From Pseudooceanicola nanhaiensis (lineage in GTDB: Bacteria; Pseudomonadota; Alphaproteobacteria; Rhodobacterales; Rhodobacteraceae): a stretch of 64,000 bases of DNA. Where the stretch lies: positions 1-64,000 of the forward strand of contig NZ_JAIUZP010000008.1 in assembly GCF_020171315.1 (NCBI RefSeq), given 5' to 3'. The notes beneath the pieces are model-generated. The model was not told the origin of the DNA. It saw only the letters and a program-made list of their open reading frames with translations, and searched no databases. Below are positions 8,266-16,715 of this stretch, one piece after another (within the stretch, counting starts at the first letter, position 1; the number at the start of each line of letters is the position of its first letter). Made by a program: the position numbers and the translations under genes.

Positions 8266-9476
8266 CAGGAGGGCCGTGTGATGGTGATCTGGGTCACGTC
8301 GCAGTTCTCGGCCCGGAAGGTCGCGGCGCAGGAGGTGAGGTAGAAGTTCCACATCCTCTTGAACCGGTCATCGAAGCCAAGCTCGGCCACCTGATCCCAT
8401 CTCTCGTTGAAGGTGTCATGCCAGCGCCGCAGCGTCTGCGAATAGCTCTGGCCGAATTCGATGTGGCGCGCGACTTGCATCCCCGCCTTCTCCACTTCGG
8501 CCTTCAGGGCCGTGGGGCTGGGAAGCATCCCGCCCGGGAAGATGTACTTCTGGATGAAGTCCACGCCCTTGCGATAGGTCTCGAAGCGGGCGTCGGTCAG
8601 GGTGATTATCTGCAGCGTGGCGTTCTTGCCCGGGCGCAGCCGGTCGCGCACGGTCTGGAAATACTGCGGCCAGTACTTCTCGCCCACGGCCTCGAACATC
8701 TCGATCGAGGCGATGCCGTCATAACTGCCGGTCTCGTCGCGGTAATCCTGAAGCTTGAAGGTCACAAGGTCGGAAAGCCCTGCCTTTTCAATGCGATCCT
8801 GCGCAAACTTCAGCTGTTCCCTTGAGATCGTCAGCCCGGTCACCTTCAGGCCACGTTCCTTCGCGGCATATTCCGCGAAGCCGCCCCAGCCACAGCCGAT
8901 TTCCAGCACGTGATCCCCGGGCTGCACGCCCATCTGGTCCACCATGGAGGCGTACTTCTGGATCTGTGCCTTCTCGAGGTCCTCCTGCCCGGTCTCGAAG
9001 AGCGCCGAGGAATAGGTCATCGTCTCGTCCAGCCAGAGCCCGTAGAACTCGTTGCCCAGATCGTAGTGGTAGGAGATGTTCTTGGCAGCCTGCTTCTTGG
9101 TGTTGCGGTTCATCCAGTGCCGCATCCGCTCGTAGAGCTGTACGAACTTCATCCCCGGGAAGCCGCCGTAGAGGTCCTCGGCGGTGGCATCGAGGATCAG
9201 GTCCATGAAGGCCTGCAGGTCCGGCGTGGACCACCAGCCCTCGATATAGGCATCGCAGAAGCCCAGATCGCCCTCGCGCACGAGGCGCGCGAAGGTGTCG
9301 GGGTTGTGGACATGGAGCTCGGCCACGCGGCCCGGTGCCTTGCCCTCGGCGCGGAACACCCGCCCGTCCGGCATCCGGAAGTCGATCCGCCCCTGCTCGA
9401 TCTCCTTGGCCATCTCGAAGACCTGCGCGAAGTAGCGCGGCAGGTCTTTTTGATTTCTGGTGTCGTTCAGGATCAT
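8265..9476 (-). CDS. cfa: Cyclopropane-fatty-acyl-phospholipid synthase family protein
   Basis: A 403-residue S-adenosylmethionine-dependent enzyme that adds a methylene bridge, or a related methyl modification, to unsaturated phospholipid acyl chains. The SAM motif VLEIGCGWGG is at 190-199; the N-terminal lipid-binding region, YHYDLGNEFY (136-145) and the C-terminal EFGQSYSQTLRRW segment are characteristic. In R. sphaeroides a photolyase gene and a CFA-synthase gene belong to the RpoE/ChrR singlet-oxygen regulon. Here photolyase lies 67 bases upstream on the same strand, so a similar stress role is plausible, but no clear RpoE promoter was found. Confidence 0.92.
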   Translation of the reverse strand: MILNDTRNQKDLPRYFAQVFEMAKEIEQGRIDFRMPDGRVFRAEGKAPGRVAELHVHNPDTFARLVREGDLGFCDAYIEGWWSTPDLQAFMDLILDATAEDLYGGFPGMKFVQLYERMRHWMNRNTKKQAAKNISYHYDLGNEFYGLWLDETMTYSSALFETGQEDLEKAQIQKYASMVDQMGVQPGDHVLEIGCGWGGFAEYAAKERGLKVTGLTISREQLKFAQDRIEKAGLSDLVTFKLQDYRDETGSYDGIASIEMFEAVGEKYWPQYFQTVRDRLRPGKNATLQIITLTDARFETYRKGVDFIQKYIFPGGMLPSPTALKAEVEKAGMQVARHIEFGQSYSQTLRRWHDTFNERWDQVAELGFDDRFKRMWNFYLTSCAATFRAENCDVTQITITRPS

Positions 9477-9543
9477 CTTAACAACCTGTTCATATTTCCC
9501 ATTGCTAGGACGGAAGGCCGATAGGTCGCAAGCGATTGTTCCG

Positions 9544-10971
9544 TCACGGGGCTTTGTCGCGGGACTCGTAGGCTTCCAGTGCCCGTTTCCTTCCCGAATC
9601 TAGTGCGATGAGGCGATCCGGATAGGGCGCGTCGGGCGACATGGCCCAGGCTTCAGGGATAGCGTTGAAATAGGCGCACGCCGTCGCGGGAGGCTGCGCG
9701 GATGTCTCCGCGATCCAGGTCCGTACATAGACGCCGTCGGGGTCGAACTTATGCAATTGTGTCTCGGGATTGAAGACCCGAAAATAGGGGGCCGCATCCG
9801 GGCCGCATCCTGCAACCCATTGCCAGCCCATGGCATTCGAGGCCGGATCCCAGTCCACGAGGCAATCCTCGAACCATGCCATGCCCACCCGCCAGTGCAC
9901 CATGAGGTGCTTGGTCAGGTAGGAGGCGACGACCATCCGCGCGCGGTTGTGCATCGTCCCGGTGACATACATCTGGCGCAGCGCCGCATCCACGAAGGGC
10001 TCGCCTGTCCGGCCCTGTTCCCAGGCCTGCACCTCCTTCAGGCGCCGGTCCTCGCGCCAGGGGAAGCTGTCCCACTCGGGCCGCCAGTTGTCGGTCAGCA
10101 TATGGGGGGTGTGGTACATCAGGTGGTAGGCGAACTCGCGCCAGACCAGTTCCTTGAGGAAGGTCTCGGCCCCCGCCTTGCCCGCTTCCTGCGCCCGGAG
10201 CCCCGCGTGCCAGCATTGGTGCGGCGAGATTTCCCCGAGACTCAGGTGCGCCGAGAGCATCGAGGTCCCGTCCCGGTCGACCCGGTCACGGTCGGATTTG
10301 TAGCTCTCCACCCCCTGCGCCATGAAATGCCCCAGCCGGCCCTGCGCGGCCGCTTCGCCAATGGGGGCATAGGCCTCCAGCACCGCCGCGCCACGCCGCA
10401 TGGGTGCCTCCAGTTGCCAGTCCTCCAGCCGGTCACTCGCGGGCCATGTGGCGGGCGCCGGGATCGTCTCGGGCTTCGGCAGCGGTGCCTCCACCTCGCG
10501 GTCCTTCACGGCCCGCCAGAAGGGCGAATAGACCTTGTAGTAGCTGCCCTGCCCGGTCTCCACGGTCCAGGGTTCGAACATCAGGTGCCCGCCGAAGCTC
10601 TTCGCCTCGATCCCCTGATCCCGCAGCGCCTCCTTGACCCGCGCGTCACGCTCCTGCGCCTCCGGGTCATAGAGCCGCGTCCAATAGACCGCCTCCGCGC
10701 CGGTCTCCGCGACCAGTTCGTCCAGCACCTCACGGGCGGGCCCTGCCCTGAGGATCAGCCGGCTGCCCGCCTTGTCCAGCGCTTCAGAAAGAGATTGCAA
10801 GCCCTTGGAAAGGCGCCACTTTGGCGCGGCGCCGAGGGTATCTACCGAACCATCGCGGATATGCACCGGGATCACCGGCCCGCCGCGTTTCACGGCAGCT
10901 ACGAGCGCGGGATGGTCTGTGAGGCGCAGGTCGCGGCGCAGCCAGAGCAGCGTGGGTGCAGGATCGGTCAT
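9544..10971 (-). CDS. phr: Deoxyribodipyrimidine photolyase
   Basis: A 475-residue flavoprotein that uses blue light to split cyclobutane pyrimidine dimers. The N-terminal Rossmann antenna domain starts TLLWLRRDLRLTDHPAL. The helical FAD domain contains TSMLSAHLSLGEISP and the signature region DWDPASNAMGWQWVAGCG followed by YFRVFNPETQ. Length is typical of class I enzymes. It is the first gene of the phr-cfa-trgA-trgB-cysK run. It could be a related cryptochrome/photolyase subtype, but the complete FAD pocket and gene context favour a CPD photolyase. Confidence 0.93.
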   Translation of the reverse strand: MTDPAPTLLWLRRDLRLTDHPALVAAVKRGGPVIPVHIRDGSVDTLGAAPKWRLSKGLQSLSEALDKAGSRLILRAGPAREVLDELVAETGAEAVYWTRLYDPEAQERDARVKEALRDQGIEAKSFGGHLMFEPWTVETGQGSYYKVYSPFWRAVKDREVEAPLPKPETIPAPATWPASDRLEDWQLEAPMRRGAAVLEAYAPIGEAAAQGRLGHFMAQGVESYKSDRDRVDRDGTSMLSAHLSLGEISPHQCWHAGLRAQEAGKAGAETFLKELVWREFAYHLMYHTPHMLTDNWRPEWDSFPWREDRRLKEVQAWEQGRTGEPFVDAALRQMYVTGTMHNRARMVVASYLTKHLMVHWRVGMAWFEDCLVDWDPASNAMGWQWVAGCGPDAAPYFRVFNPETQLHKFDPDGVYVRTWIAETSAQPPATACAYFNAIPEAWAMSPDAPYPDRLIALDSGRKRALEAYESRDKAP

Positions 10972-11038
10972 GGAAGGCCCTTCAGTTTAGTCGGGATACG
11001 GCCCCCGGGCCGGATCGGATCGCTTGGGCGGGCGGAAA

Positions 11039-11198
11039 AAGACTTTTGAAGTAAAAGTCTTGGGAAAAGTCTTGGGCAAGACTTTTCGGCGCGGAGGGTC
11101 GGGCGTGGTGCGCGGCTGCGAGGGCGTTGGGGGGCCGTCTGCCCCCCTTGGCCCTGTCGGGCCAATTCCCCCCGAGAGTATTTCGGGAAAGATGAAAC
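11039..11198. repeat. Palindrome-rich intergenic element
   Basis: Between the phr start and the next minus gene. Contents, left to right: inverted repeat AAGACTTTT (11039-11047) with AAAAGTCTT (11053-11061); tandem 12-mers AAAAGTCTTGGG (11053-11064, 11065-11076) followed by the inverse CAAGACTTTT (11077-11086); a GC hairpin GGGGGGC/GCCCCCC (11129-11135, 11141-11147); and the motif AATTCCCCCCGAGAGTATTT (11164-11183). A close copy of this last motif occurs inverted near 21540. It reads like a dispersed roseobacter intergenic repeat, possibly with terminator function. Confidence 0.6.
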
Positions 11199-11203
11199 GC
11201 GGC

Positions 11204-12427
11204 TCAGAGCACCTGATCGAGGGCGGTGATCAGCTGGGTGACCTCCGCCGGCGTGGTGTAGTGGGTGAAGCTGAGGCGCAGAACCCCTTTCGCCGGGTCG
11301 ATCCCCTGTGCCTGAAGCGCACGGACGGCGTAGAAATCCCCGCCCCCGGCCATGACCTTGTGGGCGGCCAACTGGCGCGCGACGGGCTCGGCGGCGCGGT
11401 TCAGGTCGACGGCGACCGTGGGCGCGCGGCTGGCGGCCGTTGCGGGGCCGAGCAGGCGCAGATCGTTCCGGTTGCCGAGGTAATCGAGCAGCGGGGCCAG
11501 CGTCGTGACCTCCTGCGCGCGCATCAGGTCGTGGACCGCCGCCGCGCGGGTGGCCGGATCGGCGGGCGCGTCATGGTGGTGGGCATAGAGCGCGTCGATA
11601 TAGTCGGCCATCCCGGCACAGGCAGCCACCTGCGCGTGATCGGGGCCTGCGGGGGTGAAGCGCTTGTAGAGCGTCTCGCCGTTGAAATAATGCGCCTGGT
11701 TCGGCAGTTCGCGCGCCAGTGCCGGGCGGATCGCCATGATCCCCTGATGCGGGCCATAGGTCTTATAGGCCGAGAAGAGATAGATATCGGCCCCGAGGTC
11801 GCCGACGTTGGGGATGCCGTGGGGCGCATAGCTGACGCCGTCCACGCAGGTGAAGGCCCCGGCCGCATGGGCGATGGCGGTGATCTCGCTCACCGGGTTG
11901 ATCTCGCCCACCACGTTGGAGCAATGCGGGAAGCAGACGAGGCGCACGCTCTCATCCAGCATCTCTTCCAGCCGCTCAGGGTCGAGGTGCCCCGTCGCAG
12001 GGTCGATCTGCCATTCGCGCACCTCGATCCCCGCCTCGGCCAGCCGCCGCCACGGGCCGGTGTTGGCCTCGTGGTCCTGATTGGTCACGATGATCGCCTC
12101 GCCCGGCTTCAGCCATGCCCGGACAGCCTGTGCCAGAGCGTAGGTGTTCGCGGTGGTGGACGGGCCGAAGGACAGGTCCTGCGTGTCGATCCCCATCATG
12201 GCCGCCAGCCTTGCCCGGGCCTCGTCCATCTCGGCGCCGCCGGCCTCGGAGGCCGGATAGGGCGCGTAGGGCTGCACCTTGCGTTCGCGATAGAAGCGCG
12301 TCAGCCGGTCATAGACCGGGCGGCACATGTAGGAGCCGCCCGCGTTTTCAAAGAAGGCCCAGCCATCCAGCGAGGGCTCCTCAAAGGCCGGGAACTGTGC
12401 CCGGACGAAGTCGAGATCGAGTGTCAT
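11204..12427 (-). CDS. PLP-dependent class V aminotransferase / cysteine-desulfurase-like protein
   Basis: A 407-residue fold-type I PLP enzyme. ENAGGSYMC near the N-terminus, a conserved HCSNVVGE loop, the aspartate in FTCVDGVSYAPH and the internal-aldimine lysine in FSAYKTYGPH place it with SufS/CsdA-like and related class V enzymes. The substrate is unknown: the family includes cysteine desulfurases, kynureninase and many uncharacterised members. The flexible loop that carries the catalytic cysteine in desulfurases cannot be assigned confidently, so sulfur transfer is not claimed. ATGs at 12439 and 12448 are also possible starts; 12427 gives the usual length. It lies downstream of a strong terminator, so it probably has its own promoter. 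Confidence 0.8.
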   Translation of the reverse strand: MTLDLDFVRAQFPAFEEPSLDGWAFFENAGGSYMCRPVYDRLTRFYRERKVQPYAPYPASEAGGAEMDEARARLAAMMGIDTQDLSFGPSTTANTYALAQAVRAWLKPGEAIIVTNQDHEANTGPWRRLAEAGIEVREWQIDPATGHLDPERLEEMLDESVRLVCFPHCSNVVGEINPVSEITAIAHAAGAFTCVDGVSYAPHGIPNVGDLGADIYLFSAYKTYGPHQGIMAIRPALARELPNQAHYFNGETLYKRFTPAGPDHAQVAACAGMADYIDALYAHHHDAPADPATRAAAVHDLMRAQEVTTLAPLLDYLGNRNDLRLLGPATAASRAPTVAVDLNRAAEPVARQLAAHKVMAGGGDFYAVRALQAQGIDPAKGVLRLSFTHYTTPAEVTQLITALDQVL

Positions 12428-12449
12428 ATCTTGGGTCATGGGGCGCATC

Positions 12450-12492
12450 AAAAAGCGAAACCGCCCGCTGGCGCAAGGGCCAACGGGCGGTT
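12450..12492 (-). terminator. Rho-independent terminator of the usp-BCCT unit
   Basis: Arms AACCGCCCG (12459-12467) and CGGGCGGTT (12484-12492) are perfectly complementary. On minus the stem is followed within a few bases by TTTTT (12450-12454). It lies just past the BCCT stop. Confidence 0.85.
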
Positions 12493-12515
12493 CAGGTGTC
12501 ACATCCGTGCGGGCG

Positions 12516-14153
12516 TCAGCGTCGTTCGGAGGCAAGCCCCTTGATGATGGCCCAGCACATGATCAGGAGCACGATCGTGAACGGCAGACCGGTGGAGATC
12601 ACCATGGACTGCAGCGAGGCCAGACCGCCCGCCGAAAGCAGCAGCACGATGGCCACCGCGCCCTCGAAGACGCACCAGAACACCCGCTGCGGCACCGGCG
12701 CATCGACCTTGCCGCCCGCTGTGATCGTGTCGATGACCAGCGAACCGCTGTCCGACGAGGTGACGAAGAAGACGATCACCAGAACGATGCCCACCAGCGA
12801 GGTGATGCCGGTCAGCGGCAGGAAGTCGAGCATCTTGAAGAGCTTCAGCTCCAGCGCCGCGTCCTGTGCCGCGGTATAGCCTTCCTGCACGACCTGCTGG
12901 ATCGCCACGCCGCCGAAGACCGACATCCACAGGACGCAGACCAGCGAGGGGATCAGCAGCACGCAGATGACGAATTCCCGCACCGTGCGGCCGCGCGACA
13001 CGCGGGCGATGAACATGCCCACGAAGGGCGACCAGGAGATCCACCAGGCCCAGTAGAACGAGGTCCAGCCCTGCATGAAATTCACGTCCTCGCGGCCGAT
13101 CGGGTTCGAGAGCGCCGGAAGGTATTCGATGTAGGCCAGCAGGTAGTCCCCGAAGCCCGTGAGGATCGCCAGCGTATGGCCTGCCAGCAGCGTGAAGAGC
13201 AGCAGTACGAAGGCGAGGCCCATATTGATCTCGGAGAGGATCTTCACCCCGCCGTCGAGGCCGCGCAGCACCGAGATCAGCGCCACCGTCGTGATGGCCG
13301 AGATCAGGATCACCTCCGTGGTCGAGCCGATCGGCACGCCGAAGAGCTCGTTCAGGCCCGCGTTCGCCTGCGTTGCCCCGAAGCCGAGCGAGGTCGCAAG
13401 GCCGAAGAGCGTGGCAAAGACCGCCAGCGTGTCGATGATGTGGCCCGGCCAGCCCCAGACCTTCTCGCCCAGGATCGGGTAGAAGGCCGAGCGGATCGTC
13501 AGCGGCAGCCCCTTGTTGAAGCTGAAGAGCGCAAGGCTCAGCGCCACGACAGCGTAGATCGCCCAGGGGTGCAGCCCCCAGTGGAAGATCGTCGCCGCCA
13601 TGCCGAGGCGGATCGCCGCGGCCTCGTCGCCCTCGGCCCCGCCGAGCGGTGCCCAGTCGGTGCGCACGCCGTTCTCGACGGTGGTGCCGCCGAGGGAGGT
13701 CGAGAAGTGGGTCAGCGGCTCGGACACGCCGTAGAACATCAGGCCGATGCCCATGCCGGCGGCGAAGAGCATCGCGAACCAGCCGACATAGGTGTAATCC
13801 GGCGTCGCCTCCGCCCCGCCGAGCCGCACCTTGCCGAGCGGCGTGACGATGAGCACGAGGCAGAAGATGACGAAGATGTTCGCCGCGCCCAGGAAGAACC
13901 AGTCGAAGGACTTGGTCACCGTGTTGAAGAGCCAGGAGAAGACGGCGCCCGCCTGCTCCGGCAGGGCCAGCGTGTAGAACACGAAGGCCACGATGGCGAC
14001 GCCCGAGATCAGGAAGACGGGGTTGTGGATGTCGAAGCCGAAGGGCCCGACGCTGCCGTCGATATTGTCCTGTCCGATCTCGTATTCGGTGTCGATGGCA
14101 TTCACGTGGCCCTCTGGCTCTGGAATGCCCTGATTGGTGGAGTCTTCGGCCAT
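12516..14153 (-). CDS. BCCT family betaine/choline/carnitine-type transporter
   Basis: A 545-residue sodium- or proton-coupled importer with about 12 membrane spans. Family hallmarks are VTPLGKVRLGG near the start of the core, the GMGIGLMFYGVSEP stretch, and the aromatic-rich FYWAWWISWSPFVGMFIARVS segment (substrate cage). The ATG at 14153 has AGAGGA upstream. The universal stress gene ends 25 bases before it, so they are probably one operon. Members import glycine betaine, choline, carnitine, ectoine or related quaternary amines. The window also holds sarcosine oxidase, the last demethylation step of betaine breakdown, so betaine or a precursor is a reasonable guess. Confidence 0.9.
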   Translation of the reverse strand: MAEDSTNQGIPEPEGHVNAIDTEYEIGQDNIDGSVGPFGFDIHNPVFLISGVAIVAFVFYTLALPEQAGAVFSWLFNTVTKSFDWFFLGAANIFVIFCLVLIVTPLGKVRLGGAEATPDYTYVGWFAMLFAAGMGIGLMFYGVSEPLTHFSTSLGGTTVENGVRTDWAPLGGAEGDEAAAIRLGMAATIFHWGLHPWAIYAVVALSLALFSFNKGLPLTIRSAFYPILGEKVWGWPGHIIDTLAVFATLFGLATSLGFGATQANAGLNELFGVPIGSTTEVILISAITTVALISVLRGLDGGVKILSEINMGLAFVLLLFTLLAGHTLAILTGFGDYLLAYIEYLPALSNPIGREDVNFMQGWTSFYWAWWISWSPFVGMFIARVSRGRTVREFVICVLLIPSLVCVLWMSVFGGVAIQQVVQEGYTAAQDAALELKLFKMLDFLPLTGITSLVGIVLVIVFFVTSSDSGSLVIDTITAGGKVDAPVPQRVFWCVFEGAVAIVLLLSAGGLASLQSMVISTGLPFTIVLLIMCWAIIKGLASERR

Positions 14154-14178
14154 GGCCGGTTTCCTCTCTTGTTGTTGG

Positions 14179-14595
14179 TCAGCCGCGCACGACGAGGACC
14201 GAGGCCTTGGAATGGCCCGCGATGGTCCCGCCGTTCGACGGCCAGATGTAATCGGTGAGATTGGGGAGATGGCTCGCCATGATGACGAGATCGGCCCCCA
14301 CATCGTCCACCGCCTTGAGAAGCGTGCGGTCGAGGTCGATCGTGGGATCGTGGCTGGTCACCGCATGGGCGGTGGCCTCGTGGCCGTATTGCGCAGCCTG
14401 AGCGGCAGCGAATGCGTCCAGCTTGGCCGCGTATTCCGCCGGGTTGTGCGCGATCGGGCCGGGTTGCGGCGAGGTGACGCCGACATAGACGACCGGCGCA
14501 CCGTAATGGCGCGCAAGGTCGGCGGCACAGGCAAGAGACCGGTCGAGCCGGTCTGCGTGGGTCAGGTCAACGGGGACCATCAACTTGGTAAACAA
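14179..14595 (-). CDS. Universal stress protein, UspA family
   Basis: A 138-residue cytoplasmic protein with N-terminal FTKLMVPVDLTHADR and a C-terminal ATP-binding loop ending GGTIAGHSKASVLVVRG (the G-2x-G-9x-G(S/T) type). The likely start is TTG at 14595, with AGGAGG 7 bases upstream; the first ATG (14580) would remove the first beta strand. It lies directly upstream of the BCCT transporter gene. In Halomonas the TeaD Usp protein is encoded with the ectoine transporter and modulates it, which suggests a regulatory role here. That analogy is inference. Confidence 0.88.
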   Translation of the reverse strand: MFTKLMVPVDLTHADRLDRSLACAADLARHYGAPVVYVGVTSPQPGPIAHNPAEYAAKLDAFAAAQAAQYGHEATAHAVTSHDPTIDLDRTLLKAVDDVGADLVIMASHLPNLTDYIWPSNGGTIAGHSKASVLVVRG

Positions 14596-14797
14596 TTTAC
14601 TCCCTCCTGGTCCGCGCCCGCAGGATCTGGTGTCCCGGCTGGCGGCGCATGATCGGATCCCGTGTCCGCACGGGGCGCGTGCGGATCGTGGGGGCGGATG
14701 AAATGGATCGTCCGTTAACCCTACGTCGCCCAAAGGATGGGCGGAAACACGCGCACGGCACCACATAGGGGAAAAGCGACATTCGTCATGTCGATTT

Positions 14798-14822
14798 TCA
14801 CGTTTCCGTCGAGGAAACGTGA
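14798..14822. other. Perfect 10-bp inverted repeat between dinB-like and usp genes
   Basis: TCACGTTTCC (14798-14807) and GGAAACGTGA (14813-14822) flank a 5-base spacer. On plus it is followed by CTTTTACT, on minus by AAAATCG. It may be a terminator hairpin or a protein-binding palindrome upstream of usp; the sequence does not decide. Confidence 0.5.
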
Positions 14823-14856
14823 CTTTTACTGTCCGTTTGCTGAGACGCAGCCCGGC

Positions 14857-15372
14857 TCAGGCCCAGGGGCCGGTTTCCGGAAGAAAGGCGAGATCCGTCA
14901 CGCCGGGGTCCTTGCCGATGGCCGTGAGAAGCCCGTGAATCTGTCCGCGATGATGGGTCTGGTGGTTGAACATATGCGTGATCAACTGCGCGCGGTTGGC
15001 CCGGACATCGGCCTTGATCGATCCGGAGTACCACGTCAGCTCACCGGTCACATCGGAGGCCTCGAGGCCTGCCGCCCAACCAAGGAGCGCCGCATCCATC
15101 TTCGCCCGCTCGGCCCGCCAGTCCTGCGCAGACGCGGTCAGGCTGCCGCTCTCCTTCTGGATCAGGTCCGGCTTCGGCAGGCCGGCAAAGCGCGACATCC
15201 ACATCTGATCGGCCCAGAGGATATGGTTCGCCGTGCTGAGGAGAGAGCCGAAGAAGGCGCCCCTGTCCTCGTGCAGCGCGGCGCTGTCGAGGGTGTCGAA
15301 GACCTCGGCGATCTGCCAATTCTGCCACGCGTTGTAGCGGGCCATCATGAGGCAATAGGCTGGTGTGATCAT
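14857..15372 (-). CDS. DinB/YfiT-like four-helix metalloprotein
   Basis: A 171-residue protein beginning MITPAYCLMMARYNAWQNWQ, typical of the DinB superfamily (N-terminal helix with YNxWxN). Candidate metal-binding histidines are in NHILWADQ (about 49-50) and in the NHQTHHRGQIHG motif (about 132-142), which gives the three-histidine site of the family. Relatives include damage-inducible DinB of Bacillus, mycothiol/bacillithiol transferases and maleylpyruvate isomerases. The exact thiol or substrate is unknown. It is probably monocistronic, about 260 bases from usp. Confidence 0.85.
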   Translation of the reverse strand: MITPAYCLMMARYNAWQNWQIAEVFDTLDSAALHEDRGAFFGSLLSTANHILWADQMWMSRFAGLPKPDLIQKESGSLTASAQDWRAERAKMDAALLGWAAGLEASDVTGELTWYSGSIKADVRANRAQLITHMFNHQTHHRGQIHGLLTAIGKDPGVTDLAFLPETGPWA

Positions 15373-15536
15373 CGGCGGACCTCCGGGGCGGCTGGAGGAA
15401 ATGTGAGCGATGGTGCCTCGCGGTGCAAGAGGCGCCGCGCGGGACCGGTTTGGCCGAACATGCCCTGCGCGACGTCAAGGGCCCGTCGTGCCTCGGGCGG
15501 CGCGCGCCCGTCACCCTTTGGTCGAAAACGCTCTCG

Positions 15537-15556
15537 AGCTCCGGATGTCCGGAGCT
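15537..15556. terminator. Palindromic hairpin downstream of aroB
   Basis: AGCTCCGGA (15537-15545) and TCCGGAGCT (15548-15556) are perfect arms around two bases, 38 bases past the aroB stop. On minus a TTTT follows after about 8 bases, so it is a plausible but imperfect terminator. Confidence 0.45.
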
Positions 15557-15593
15557 TGGAAGCGGCCGCCTATGACCTATTTCTTTATTTACT

Positions 15594-16715
15594 TCAGCGC
15601 CTTGCGAGGAGCGCGTCATCCAGCAGCTTAAGCACGGCTTCGCGCGGCACATCCGCCGTCACGAAGGCCTGCCCGATGCCGCGCGCAAGGATGAACCGCA
15701 GCTGGCCATCCACCACCTTCTTGTCCTGCGCCATCAGCGCCAGCAGCCCCTCCGCATCCGGCAGATCGCCCGGAATGTCGGCAAGGTCCACCTTCATGCT
15801 CATGTCGCGCAGATGCGCCCGCACGCGGCTCGGCGCTTCCTGTGCGCAGAGCCCCAGCCGCGCCGACAGCTCGAAGGCCAATGCACAGCCCACCGCGACG
15901 CCCTCGCCATGGAAGAGCCGGTCGGAATAGCCCGTCGCCGCCTCAAGCGCATGACAGAAGGTATGGCCGAGGTTCAGCAACGCGCGGTCGCCCTGCTCGG
16001 TCTCGTCCCGGGCCACGATCTCGGCCTTCATCTCACAGGCGCGGGTCACGGCGGCGATCCGGGCCTCGATGTCGCCGGCGGCCAGCTTCGGGCCCATCTC
16101 TTCGAGCCAGTCGAAGAAGGCCTCGTCCCCCAGCAGACCGTATTTCACCACTTCGCCGTAACCGGCGAGGAAATCGCGCGGCGTCAGCGTGCCGAGCACG
16201 TCGATATCCGCCAGCACGAGGCTCGGCTGGTGGAAGGCGCCGACGAGGTTCTTGCCCGCCGCGACGTTGATGCCGGTCTTGCCGCCGACGGAGCTGTCCA
16301 CCTGCGCCAGAAGCGAGGTCGGGATCTGCACGAAGCGCACGCCGCGCCGCAGCACGGCCGCGGCAAAGCCCGCAAGGTCACCGATCACCCCGCCGCCGAA
16401 CGCCACGACCACGTCGCGCCGCTCGACCTTCTGCTCCAGCAGCCATTCCACCGTGCGGGTGAAATGGGGCCAGCTCTTCGTCGCCTCGCCCGCAGGCAGG
16501 GTCAGGGCCGTCATCTCGATCCCCGCCGCGGCCAGTCCGTCGCGCAGGGCGTCGAGGTGCAGCGCGGCCACGTTCTCGTCCGTCACCACGGCGACGCGCG
16601 GGCGTTTCAGAAGCGGCGCGATCTCAGCCCCGGCCCGGGCCAGCAGGCCGGTGCCGATGCGGATGTCATAGGCCCGCTCGCCAAGCTCAACACGCAAGGT
16701 TCTGGGATCGCTCAT
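15594..16715 (-). CDS. aroB: 3-Dehydroquinate synthase
   Basis: A 373-residue NAD- and divalent-metal-dependent enzyme of the shikimate pathway that converts DAHP to 3-dehydroquinate. Visible motifs are VAFGGGVIGDLAGF (NAD loop), PTSLLAQVDSSVGGKTGIN, GYGEVVKYGLL and NLGHTFCHALE with the metal-binding histidines. Its ATG overlaps the aroK stop (ATGA), the usual aroK-aroB coupling. Length and motifs are normal. Confidence 0.97.
   Translation of the reverse strand: MSDPRTLRVELGERAYDIRIGTGLLARAGAEIAPLLKRPRVAVVTDENVAALHLDALRDGLAAAGIEMTALTLPAGEATKSWPHFTRTVEWLLEQKVERRDVVVAFGGGVIGDLAGFAAAVLRRGVRFVQIPTSLLAQVDSSVGGKTGINVAAGKNLVGAFHQPSLVLADIDVLGTLTPRDFLAGYGEVVKYGLLGDEAFFDWLEEMGPKLAAGDIEARIAAVTRACEMKAEIVARDETEQGDRALLNLGHTFCHALEAATGYSDRLFHGEGVAVGCALAFELSARLGLCAQEAPSRVRAHLRDMSMKVDLADIPGDLPDAEGLLALMAQDKKVVDGQLRFILARGIGQAFVTADVPREAVLKLLDDALLARR

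Noticed and set aside
10972-11035. RpoE (TGATCC-TAAG type) promoter before the photolyase gene
   Set aside because: CGATCC copies and a TAAAC are present, but the spacing is several bases too long. Not convincing.
12438-14258. Plus-strand frame opposite the BCCT gene
   Set aside because: BCCT motifs and membrane segments on minus are decisive; plus frame is highly charged without pattern.
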